Below are positions 6,818 through 13,750 of a DNA stretch of 13,781 nucleotides, piece by piece (position 1 is the stretch's first letter; every line of letters starts with the position of its first letter). The notes under the pieces were generated by a model. That model searched no databases, was not told the origin of the DNA, and saw only the letters and a program-made list of their open reading frames with translations. Position numbers and translations under genes: made by a program. The DNA is from Euryarchaeota archaeon UBA126 (lineage in GTDB: Archaea > Thermoplasmatota > Poseidoniia > Poseidoniales > Thalassarchaeaceae): contig DAMG01000020.1 in NCBI GenBank assembly GCA_002497025.1, positions 8,529-22,309 of the forward strand, given 5' to 3'.

Positions 6818-8420
6818 TGAATACGCCATATCCGTTGTCAGGGAATGGAGCGTTAAGGCTCGCCGATATTGCTAGCCCTAAGACGTCCCTAGTATCGCGT
6901 GGGTCGATGACGCCATCATCCCAGAGACGGGCGGTTGAGTAGTAAGGAGAGCCTTCCGTCTCATATTTCTCCAGAATTGGTCGACGGAACTCTTCCAATT
7001 CTTCACCGGACATCGGAGACAATCCTTCTCGTGCTCGTTGATCCTGTTTGACGGTGGCAAGAACATCGGCAGCTTGTGGACCCCCCATAACAGAAATTCT
7101 TGCGTTAGGCCACATGAATAGGAAGCGGGGGTCGTAGGCTCGGCCGCACATTCCGTAATTACCGGCCCCGTGAGAACCACCGATAATTACTGTAAATTTG
7201 GGAACAGGAACACAAGAGACAGCGGTTACGAGCTTCGCCCCATCCTTAGCAATTCCACCCGACTCAGCATCACGACCGACCATGAATCCTGTAATATTCT
7301 GCAAGAAGATTAGTGGGACTCCACGCTGACCGCATAGCTCTACAAAGTGAGCACCTTTGAGAGAAGATTCGGAGAATAGAATACCATTGTTTGCTACTAT
7401 ACCTACTGGGTAGCCATGTATTCTGGCAAATCCACAAATCAACGTATTTCCATAGCGCGGTTTGAACTCGTGGAAGCGGGAGCCATCAACAATTCTAGCG
7501 ATTACTTCACGAACATCGAACGGTGTACGATTATCTGTTGGGATTATTCCCATCAAGTCCTCAGTGTCGTAAGCGGGTGCTTCTACCGGCTTAACGTCCA
7601 ACCTTTGCTTTGGCTCAATATTGAGATTCTCTACAACATTACGAACCATACGAAGGGCTTCTTCCTCGTTCTCAGCAAAATGGTCAGCCACACCCGACTC
7701 TCGGGTGTGTACATCAGCGCCTCCCAAATCTTCGGCGCTGACCTCCTCTCCTGTCGCCGCCTTCACCAGCGGTGGTCCAGCGAGGAAAATTGTCCCATTA
7801 CCTTTGACGATAATAGATTCGTCTGACATAGCAGGAACGTATGCACCTCCTGCGGTACAACTTCCTAGAACCGCTGCTACCTGTGGTATTCCTTTGCCCG
7901 ACATCATGGCTTGATTGCGGAAGATGCGACCAAAGTGGCCGATGTCGGGGAAAACCTCGTCTTGCATCGGTAAGAATGCCCCCCCGCTATCTACAAGGTA
8001 GATGCATGGCAGATTGTTTGCATCTGCAACATCTTGGGCTCGAATATGCTTCTTCACCGTCATAGGGTAGTAGGATCCGCCCTTGACAGTGGCATCGTTT
8101 GCAACGAATAGGCATTCTCGGCCATGAACTAAGCCAATTCCGGTAATGATTCCAGCCGACTGAGCTTTACCATCATACAGTTCATTCGCTGCGAGACTAG
8201 ACAACTCCAAGAAAGGACTGCCTGGATCGCAAATTTCTGCTATTCGCTCTCTTGGAAGCATCTTTCCTCGAGATCTATGTCTCTCGACATACTTTCCGCC
8301 TCCACCCTCTTTTACGACCTCCAAACGCTCTTTGAGGTCAGCGGCTAAAGCAAGATTTTGCTCCTTTCTACGCTGCCAATCTTGTCCGGAACGGTCGACT
8401 CGGGTCGGTAACCTGTCCAT
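6810..8420 (-). CDS. liuB: Methylcrotonyl-CoA carboxylase carboxyltransferase (beta) subunit, MccB/LiuB
   Basis: This subunit moves the carboxyl group from biotin to 3-methylcrotonyl-CoA. From the ATG at 8420 it has 536 residues, the usual length of MccB. Segments close to bacterial and mitochondrial MccB are GSYYPMTVKKHIRAQ, LPCIYLVDSGGAFLPMQDE (the glycine pair near 146), GSCTAGGAYVPAMSDE (186-201), LAGPPLVKAATGE, ANNGILFSESSLKGAHF (near 343-359), FLQNITGFMVG (362-372) and YYSTARLWDDGVIDP near the C-terminus. These separate it from propionyl- and acetyl-CoA carboxylases. The open frame runs back to a GTG at 8495, adding 25 residues not found in the family. It would also overlap the DUF63 gene and run through a perfect inverted repeat (8467-8485). 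ATG 8420 is therefore preferred. No clear Shine-Dalgarno is present, as expected for an operon-first gene. It heads the order liuB-liuC-biotin carboxylase-carrier. Confidence 0.95.
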   Translation of the reverse strand: MDRLPTRVDRSGQDWQRRKEQNLALAADLKERLEVVKEGGGGKYVERHRSRGKMLPRERIAEICDPGSPFLELSSLAANELYDGKAQSAGIITGIGLVHGRECLFVANDATVKGGSYYPMTVKKHIRAQDVADANNLPCIYLVDSGGAFLPMQDEVFPDIGHFGRIFRNQAMMSGKGIPQVAAVLGSCTAGGAYVPAMSDESIIVKGNGTIFLAGPPLVKAATGEEVSAEDLGGADVHTRESGVADHFAENEEEALRMVRNVVENLNIEPKQRLDVKPVEAPAYDTEDLMGIIPTDNRTPFDVREVIARIVDGSRFHEFKPRYGNTLICGFARIHGYPVGIVANNGILFSESSLKGAHFVELCGQRGVPLIFLQNITGFMVGRDAESGGIAKDGAKLVTAVSCVPVPKFTVIIGGSHGAGNYGMCGRAYDPRFLFMWPNARISVMGGPQAADVLATVKQDQRAREGLSPMSGEELEEFRRPILEKYETEGSPYYSTARLWDDGVIDPRDTRDVLGLAISASLNAPFPDNGYGVFRM

Positions 8421-8466
8421 CGCAATCAACCCGCGAGAATGCCGGCGTACCTTGAATACAATGGAT

Positions 8467-8485
8467 ACGACATCGTAGATGTCGT
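8467..8485. promoter_or_regulatory. Perfect inverted repeat ahead of the methylcrotonyl-CoA carboxylase cluster
   Basis: acgacatc (8467-8474), gta, and gatgtcgt (8478-8485) form a perfect 8-bp inverted repeat with a 3-base spacer. It lies in the 67 bases between the DUF63 stop (8488-8490) and the liuB ATG at 8420, about 47 bases before that ATG. An A/T-rich stretch (minus-strand CATTGTATTC, about 8454-8463) between repeat and start could be a TATA element. Size and position fit an operator for a dimeric regulator. A hairpin ending the upstream transcript is the alternative, but no T-run follows it on the minus strand. Confidence 0.5.
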
Positions 8486-8487
8486 GA

Positions 8488-9783
8488 TTAGACACCCAAC
8501 ATCAATCGCCCGACATTACGCAATCCAGGGGCCATTCCAACGACCATTAGCGCAAGCCCAATCAATAGTCGGAGGTGCTGTTGACGATACTCGAAGTTAG
8601 CCATAGAATAGAACCAGAATACAACTCCACCAATTCCTAACTTAAGGACTGCAAAGGTCAGTGCGGTATCGAACAATTGCACCACTGCCTCCGATACTAT
8701 GTGCTTCTCAGTGTATCCAAAGAAGTCGATGCCAATGTATGTAGCAATACCATCCATCAACTGGCCGGCAACGGGAAGGAATGCTACTGGATATGCCATT
8801 GTTGCCTTCAGTCGTAGGGATTCAATCAGAGTCTTCTGCTCCGATTCGAGTGCCATGTATTCATCTTCGTTCATTCCAGGAGGTAAAATGCCTGCAATGA
8901 TTCCTTGAGATTCCAGTTCTGCGGCGGCCTCTCTTCCTTGTTCTAACATGAACCAGCACAGTACTACTGGGAATCCAATAACTACGACCACTGCAACGAA
9001 ATTGTATGGATAATTATCAATTTGAGTTATGTCGATTGAAGACAAATAGGATGCAATGGCCCCGAAGAGAACTAGACAACCACCGATTCCTGAAAAGTAG
9101 ACCGTGCGCTGAATATTATCAAAACCATCAGCGCTGGATTCCAAAATATGCGGGGAGAAGAACGCAATTATGCTGAAGAGTAGCATCAATGAGATATCGA
9201 TGTCAACTTTACCATCGATTGAACTGGCATAGATTACAAATTGAGTGAAGATGATAATCATCGAAGCGGATTTTACCTTCTCGGCTTTTTCTTCATCGCT
9301 AGAATCTGAGTTATGGATTGAATATCCAAACCAGCCAGCGATAATTACCCAAGCAGCAGTCTGGAAGTGAACTCCAGGACTTACAAACCATGCCGAGAAG
9401 AATTCTCCAAACATTTCTGCATCTTCTACAATCTCTCCGAGTGCCGCCCAAAGCACGAATGGAAGTAATGCCAGTAGCGTTCTGTCAGAGCCATCGACTC
9501 CCAAATGCCTCAACCAGCCAGACATTGCTACGACGAACATGGCCAGAACGATTCCATAGGTCATGGTGTTGACCATGTTGTAACCTGAATCTCCGGTTGA
9601 TTCTCCAATGATTGGATCGAGATAATATTTGTAGACAAAATCAGACAATGGATTAGACACATCCAAACTTCCAAGGAATGCTCCAATACAGAATAATGTC
9701 ATAATTACGGCGAGCACTTTGATGACCAAGCGCTCGTAATCGTACCACTCCTCTAGGACGTTCACGACCCGGCGAGAAAGCAC
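8488..9783 (-). CDS. DUF63 family archaeal membrane protein
   Basis: DUF63 proteins are archaeal multi-span membrane proteins of unknown function. Family features are visible: GYNMVNTMTYGIVLAM (67-82), the acidic pair in GEIVEDAEMF (116-125), a loop FVSPGVHFQ (133-141), MDGIATYIGIDFFGYTEKHIV (343-363), and the ending APGLRNVGRLMLGV (418-431). About ten hydrophobic spans are expected, with charged loops near 158-171 (DSSDEEKAEK) and 280-325. At 431 residues it is larger than the roughly 250-300 common in the family. The start is a GTG at 9783; a GTG at 9765 would give a product six residues shorter. Neither has a good Shine-Dalgarno. It follows the KH protein gene by 28 bases on the same strand, so it is probably the last gene of the aIF1A-RIO1-KH transcript. 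The strongly conserved Asp, Glu and His residues suggest an active site or an ion site, but no activity is known. Confidence 0.9.
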   Translation of the reverse strand: MLSRRVVNVLEEWYDYERLVIKVLAVIMTLFCIGAFLGSLDVSNPLSDFVYKYYLDPIIGESTGDSGYNMVNTMTYGIVLAMFVVAMSGWLRHLGVDGSDRTLLALLPFVLWAALGEIVEDAEMFGEFFSAWFVSPGVHFQTAAWVIIAGWFGYSIHNSDSSDEEKAEKVKSASMIIIFTQFVIYASSIDGKVDIDISLMLLFSIIAFFSPHILESSADGFDNIQRTVYFSGIGGCLVLFGAIASYLSSIDITQIDNYPYNFVAVVVVIGFPVVLCWFMLEQGREAAAELESQGIIAGILPPGMNEDEYMALESEQKTLIESLRLKATMAYPVAFLPVAGQLMDGIATYIGIDFFGYTEKHIVSEAVVQLFDTALTFAVLKLGIGGVVFWFYSMANFEYRQQHLRLLIGLALMVVGMAPGLRNVGRLMLGV

Positions 9784-9811
9784 CTGCGCTTAGGCGTGGC
9801 GGCTGAAGAAA

Positions 9812-10540
9812 TCACTCTTCGCCGTAAGTTATCGATTCGTCTTCCGCCAATTCTAACATCTCAGAGACTTCTTCCTCGTCATCAGGATCTACTTGAGCAG
9901 ACTTGAATCTGCGTTCACGGCGACGACGAGCATCGGCAAGTTCGGGAACCAGTGCGTCAAAGGAATCAGACGAGCCCTTACCAGTATCGTATGTGTCAAG
10001 GCTTCGAGATTGAATCCGCATACGTTTGCGATCTTGTTCCAGACCGTGTAGGACAGTTCCATGTTCCGCTCCATTGAGAATGTTCTCAATTGCAGGAGTT
10101 GCTAATGCTAGACCATCCTCATCTCCTATAACTAAAACAGTGGAACCATAGATAGCCATCTCTGTTTGAGACATCTCTTCGATTAAGCTTCGAATTCGAC
10201 CGTTTCGTCCGATTAACCGACTTCGCATTCGGCGTGTTTGGTTTGGCTGACGACCAACCCATTCGCGAATATCGTACATCCGAAGAAATACTTCATCATC
10301 GAGTAATCTTACCGCACGATTTGGTGCTAAGCCACGCCCAATTGCACGAATTACATCGGGCATTTTCATTTTCAGAATTGGATCAATTTCCTCCTCTTCC
10401 CAAATAGCCGAAACATCACCTGTTGCAGAATCAATTTCCAAACTCGCCCCGCTAGCTTTCTCAAGCATCTTGCGAGTACGTCCAGCCTTTCCAATTAGCA
10501 CCGCTATGCGGTCCTTGGGTATGCGGGCTAGGAGTTCCAC
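9812..10540 (-). CDS. KH-domain RNA-binding protein, archaeal Pno1/Dim2 homologue
   Basis: The archaeal Pno1/Dim2 family binds small-subunit rRNA during 30S maturation. Two KH domains are visible. KH1 has LIGKAGRTRKMLEKASG with the GxxG loop GKAG (17-20). KH2 has LIGRNGRIRSLIEEMSQ with GRNG (111-114). The connecting part (near 58-98) contains PDVIRAIGRGLAPNRAVRLL, a segment characteristic of this family. After residue 175 follows a charged tail: a basic ADARRRRERRFKSA stretch (203-216), then an acidic one (DPDDEEEVSEMLELAEDE). At 242 residues it is longer than the roughly 180-190 typical of archaeal members. The start is a GTG at 10540, 26 bases after the RIO1 stop. A GGAGGGTG at 10555-10562 lies 14 bases upstream, too far to be an ordinary ribosome-binding site. 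It lies directly after the RIO1 kinase gene, a neighbour found in many archaea and consistent with ribosome assembly. Confidence 0.92.
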   Translation of the reverse strand: MELLARIPKDRIAVLIGKAGRTRKMLEKASGASLEIDSATGDVSAIWEEEEIDPILKMKMPDVIRAIGRGLAPNRAVRLLDDEVFLRMYDIREWVGRQPNQTRRMRSRLIGRNGRIRSLIEEMSQTEMAIYGSTVLVIGDEDGLALATPAIENILNGAEHGTVLHGLEQDRKRMRIQSRSLDTYDTGKGSSDSFDALVPELADARRRRERRFKSAQVDPDDEEEVSEMLELAEDESITYGEE

Positions 10541-10566
10541 AAAGGCGGGCGATACACCCTCCCATT

Positions 10567-11448
10567 TTAATCTCCGCCCGAAAGAGGAGGGTAGGTTGGA
10601 ACCGGTTCTTCGAGCACTCTTAACAAAGAGTCTGCGAGATTTACCTCGTATCCTTGTCGATTAATCCACTGGACTATTCTAGTGACGTCTCGAACTAGAA
10701 ATTCATTTGATGATGGATGAGCACTAACTACCGCTTGGCCTACATCAATTACCCATGGCTCTCCGTCATACCAGAGAATGTTGTATTCACTAAAGTCAGC
10801 ATGTGCAAGATCACATGTCTGCCAACAAACTGCAAGCATCTCAAGAAGATCGTCAAAAACTCCCTTTGGATCATCGATAGTAATATCCTTCAGACGAGGC
10901 GAGGGTTCGCTCTCGTCGCCGATTAAATCCATCACCAAAACGTTGTTTAGAACCGCTCTAGGTCTTGGTACTCGAATTCCGGCTTTTCGCATACGGCGGA
11001 GATTTCGGTATTCCTTCCTAACCCAGATTTTTACCAATTCACGATGACGACGCTTTAGTCCACCAAATCTTGGATCGCCATCGATATATTTTGCAAGACT
11101 CTTGAAGACGGCATTTGTGGTATGGAAAATCTTCACTGCTGCTGGGCCTTGATTTGTCGTTGCGTGAAATACGTGCGCCTCCTTACCGCGAGCGATTGGA
11201 TAATCCACAGTTTCTATCTCACCGGACTGCATCAACTTGTGTAGAGACATCAAAGTGGATCGGTCGAAGACCGCGTCGAAGACACGTCGATCTACCCAGT
11301 CATATTGACCGGTACCAAGTACTCCTTGCAATTTGTCTTCGATTTCCTCAAACATTCGCTTGAAGCGCGACTCCGTCATCCAATCATGTTGCTTCGCCGC
11401 TCTCATTAGAGCGTCAGGATCAACATCTTCCCAGTCGGGATCTGCCAT
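10567..11448 (-). CDS. rio1: RIO1-type serine/threonine protein kinase / ATPase
   Basis: RIO1 is an atypical kinase-ATPase needed for late maturation of the small ribosomal subunit. From the ATG at 11448 the protein has 293 residues. The nucleotide loop is ARGKEAHVF (86-94), equivalent to the RIO1 STGKEANVY. AAVKIF holds the ATP-binding lysine (near 106). The RIO1-type flexible loop includes KYIDGDPRFGG. RKEYRNLRRMRKAGIRVPRP follows, then the hinge VLVMDLIG. The catalytic loop HADFSEYNIL has Asp 218 and Asn 223. The metal-binding IDVGQAV has Asp 235, the residue phosphorylated in RIO1 enzymes. EFLVRD near 249-254 is also typical. An in-frame GTG at 11457 makes a GTGA overlap with the aIF1A stop. 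ATG 11448 is preferred because GGTGA (11454-11458) lies five bases upstream; ATG 11451 is also possible. All catalytic residues are present. Confidence 0.95.
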   Translation of the reverse strand: MADPDWEDVDPDALMRAAKQHDWMTESRFKRMFEEIEDKLQGVLGTGQYDWVDRRVFDAVFDRSTLMSLHKLMQSGEIETVDYPIARGKEAHVFHATTNQGPAAVKIFHTTNAVFKSLAKYIDGDPRFGGLKRRHRELVKIWVRKEYRNLRRMRKAGIRVPRPRAVLNNVLVMDLIGDESEPSPRLKDITIDDPKGVFDDLLEMLAVCWQTCDLAHADFSEYNILWYDGEPWVIDVGQAVVSAHPSSNEFLVRDVTRIVQWINRQGYEVNLADSLLRVLEEPVPTYPPLSGGD

Positions 11449-11453
11449 CATCC

Positions 11454-11458
11454 TCACC
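11454..11458 (-). promoter_or_regulatory. Shine-Dalgarno site of rio1 overlapping the aIF1A stop
   Basis: GGTGA on the minus strand lies five bases before the ATG at 11448. Its TGA is the stop codon of the aIF1A gene, which suggests translational coupling. Confidence 0.5.
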
Positions 11459-11990
11459 CGAAGAATGAGTCGATATCATCATCGTCATCATTAGTAAAGT
11501 TCGAAGTTTTTGGCTCTTCAACAACTTCTTCCTCCGACTCTTCGGCTTCTTCGGTTGCTGGAGCCTCTTCTACGACACCTGATTCGATAATTTCGTAATC
11601 GTCATCCTGTTCATGTATCTGATCATCGGTCATCCCGAATAGATCTACTATCTCAGGTAATACACCCTTACGTGAGAGATAGATTGACTGAGTTTTGGTA
11701 TAGCGCATCCTGACATCGGCTCTTGAGTCTTGGAAATCCCAAGGTTGAACGATTACCAAATCTCCCTCTCGAACCCATTGACGCCTTCGCATCTTTCCTG
11801 GAATTCGTGCCAAACGACTCTCGCCATCTTCACAAACCGCTCTAACTCTTCGACCGCCAAGGATTTGGTCTGCAATGGCGAACATTTCGTTGATTTTCTT
11901 ATTTGGGAGGTTTACGCGGATTTTGTCGCCAGCGCCAGATTCAAGCCGCGCCAGCAGCTCTGTGTCCACACGCTCCTCCCGTCTCGCCAT
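11454..11990 (-). CDS. eif1a: Translation initiation factor aIF1A with long acidic C-terminal tail
   Basis: aIF1A binds the A site of the small ribosomal subunit and helps start-codon selection. Residues 1-110 contain the OB fold. KIRVNLPNKKINEMFAIA is followed by ILGGRRVRAVCEDGESRLARIPGKMRRR, matching the core DGK-x-R-x-x-RIPGK signature, then QWVREGDLVIVQPWDFQDSRADVRMRYT. The usual archaeal protein ends soon after this, near 100-115 residues. Here the chain goes on to 178. After a short helix (VLPEIVDLFGMTDDQI) comes a tail of about 55 residues, almost all acidic (E/D blocks near 121-150), ending in NDDDDDIDSFFG. That end recalls the DIDDI-type C-terminus of eukaryotic eIF1A, which binds eIF5B. 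The ATG at 11990 has no Shine-Dalgarno and follows an 86-base gap, so it probably starts the transcript. rio1 follows directly. The identification is firm; the function of the tail is inferred. Confidence 0.96.
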   Translation of the reverse strand: MARREERVDTELLARLESGAGDKIRVNLPNKKINEMFAIADQILGGRRVRAVCEDGESRLARIPGKMRRRQWVREGDLVIVQPWDFQDSRADVRMRYTKTQSIYLSRKGVLPEIVDLFGMTDDQIHEQDDDYEIIESGVVEEAPATEEAEESEEEVVEEPKTSNFTNDDDDDIDSFFG

Positions 11991-12040
11991 TAGGCGTCGG
12001 TCGAGAGACCCCTATGTGAAACCATGCCCTATTGATTAGA

Positions 12041-12056
12041 CCGGAAACCGGCGGTT
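12041..12056. repeat. Overlapping small inverted repeats in the nuoN-aIF1A gap
   Basis: The 86-base gap contains ccgg-aaa-ccgg (12041-12051) overlapping aaccg-g-cggtt (12046-12056). On the minus strand they lie just upstream of CTAATCAAT (12031-12039), a possible TATA element about 40-50 bases before the aIF1A ATG. Either pairing could be a regulatory site, but both are short enough to arise by chance. Confidence 0.25.
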
Positions 12057-12076
12057 GCGACAAACTATCTATTGAA

Positions 12077-13750
12077 TCACAGAGTAGAAACTGCGGTTTC
12101 CACGAGTCCTAGCAGGTATTCTGCACCTGAACCAATACCAAAGAATACCGTAAGAACGGTGAGAACTAGTATGGTATTCCGAAGGTGTAATGCCTTTCTA
12201 AGAGGCTTGGCATTTTCAGGAGCTTCGAAGAACATAACTAGACCAATTCGAAGATAGTAGAATAGAGAGAGAGCACTGTTCAATACAATTGCCATTGCAA
12301 GCCAGAAAACAGGGTCAACTGTCTCAGCCCAAGGAATTATTGCATCGGCAGATGTGCTACCGGTGCCAGCGCTGATATTTACGATTCCATTAATCATCAA
12401 CAACTTGGAAAGGAATCCGGATAACGGTGGAACTCCAGCCAATGCTAGCATGAAGATAAACATCGAACCTGCAATCAATGGGTCTCGCTGAGCGAGGCCG
12501 TGAAGATCTTCCAAACGATGACTTCGGCCCTCGGTCTCAAGTAATCCAAGAACGAGGAAAGCACCTAGTTTGAATAGCACAAGAATTGTCAGGTGGAAGA
12601 CAATTGCAATCAAAACTAACTTGGTTGTTGATGAATCTCCTAATCCGCTACCAACAGCGGCGATTGCCGCCAACATGTATCCTGCGTGAGCAACGCTCGA
12701 ATATGCCAACATTCTCTTTGGATTATCGCTGGTCAATGCTGCTAAGTTCCCCCAAGTCATTGTGATTAAGGCGATAATTGATAGAATACCGAACCAAAGA
12801 GCCTCCCCTTGCTCTGGCATCGTCACTTCGATTAGAACTCTGAATAGGGCAACAAAACCCATCGCCTTTGAAGCGGTGGCTAATACACCTGCTACCGGTG
12901 ACGAGGCCCCGGCATAGGCATCTGGAGCAGCGAGATGGAATGGTGCAGCGCTGACTTTGAATCCAAAAGCAACCAACATCAATCCAACACCAATTACTGC
13001 GAATGGATCTAATTCATCCATAGCCGCCCAGTGGGCCGCTAGTGCATCGAAATCGAGGTCCCCTGACCAAAGATAAACCAGAGACATTCCATAGATTCCG
13101 GTAGCACTAGCAACTGAACCGACGATGAAGTACTTAGCACCGGCCTCGCCTCCAACTTCCTCCTCTTTGTGGAATGCAACCAATACATATGCAGCGAGAC
13201 TCGCCAACTCGATTGCAACGAACATGAAGAAGAGATTCGAAGCCATGGCCATGAGACCCATTCCGAGTCCAACCATCATCAGCAGAATGTGGAAATCTAC
13301 CTGACGGCGATTATCCATCAAAGCGGCGACAAGAGCTTCTGCTCGAGATTCTGAATCCTTCTCGGTTGGGGCCCTAGCAGATAGTCGAGCAGGCATTCTG
13401 TAGGTTGTAGCAATCGCTGCTAGGAGGAGCGCTCCATAAAATACGAAAGACATCATTCTAGTGAATGAAGTGATTTCGATAACTCCGCCAATCTCACCGG
13501 ATGCACCTTCAATTTCCAAGAATGAATAGACAAATGCTACGAATAGAGCCAGAATTGCAATTCGAGCAGGAAGTCTGGGGTCGGAGGTGCTCTTGAATCG
13601 AGTCCCGCCGATTAAGATAGGAATGCGAGTTCTAGTTAGGGGAATCCTTAGAGTTGAGTCCCCAAGGTTTGGAATTAAAACCGCTAGAATAATTCCTGCA
13701 ACAAGAGTCATCTCAGGTAGCAGTATTTCCATTTCTTCAGTAGTCAGCAT
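12077..13750 (-). CDS. nuoN: NADH-quinone oxidoreductase-type complex I subunit N (NuoN)
   Basis: NuoN is one of the three antiporter-like membrane subunits that move protons in complex I. The 557 residues include the Proton_antipo_M core. The functional charges line up with E. coli NuoN: Glu 181 in FVAIELASL (E. coli E133), Lys 206 in GAKYF (K217), Lys 265 in GFKVSAAPFHLAAPDAY (K247) and Lys 449 in SGFLSKL (K395). FHLAAPDAYAGASSPV and LAYSSVAHAGYML are typical of NuoN rather than NuoL or NuoM. About 14 spans are expected. Two insertions explain the length beyond the usual 480-490: a basic loop at 31-62 after the first span and a charged loop at 119-151. The ATG at 13750 is preceded by GGGGGTGA (13758-13765), seven bases away. 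It overlaps a TGA in another frame that probably ends nuoM. The frame itself stays open to the window edge but holds no other start codon there. Confidence 0.95.
   Translation of the reverse strand: MLTTEEMEILLPEMTLVAGIILAVLIPNLGDSTLRIPLTRTRIPILIGGTRFKSTSDPRLPARIAILALFVAFVYSFLEIEGASGEIGGVIEITSFTRMMSFVFYGALLLAAIATTYRMPARLSARAPTEKDSESRAEALVAALMDNRRQVDFHILLMMVGLGMGLMAMASNLFFMFVAIELASLAAYVLVAFHKEEEVGGEAGAKYFIVGSVASATGIYGMSLVYLWSGDLDFDALAAHWAAMDELDPFAVIGVGLMLVAFGFKVSAAPFHLAAPDAYAGASSPVAGVLATASKAMGFVALFRVLIEVTMPEQGEALWFGILSIIALITMTWGNLAALTSDNPKRMLAYSSVAHAGYMLAAIAAVGSGLGDSSTTKLVLIAIVFHLTILVLFKLGAFLVLGLLETEGRSHRLEDLHGLAQRDPLIAGSMFIFMLALAGVPPLSGFLSKLLMINGIVNISAGTGSTSADAIIPWAETVDPVFWLAMAIVLNSALSLFYYLRIGLVMFFEAPENAKPLRKALHLRNTILVLTVLTVFFGIGSGAEYLLGLVETAVSTL

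Noticed and set aside
8421..8495. GTG start at 8495 for the carboxyltransferase
   Set aside because: The extra 25 residues have no counterpart in MccB proteins, overlap the DUF63 stop and cover a perfect inverted repeat.
9805..9820. gaaga/tcttc inverted repeat at the end of the KH gene
   Set aside because: Only five base pairs with a six-base loop, overlapping the coding end; likely chance.
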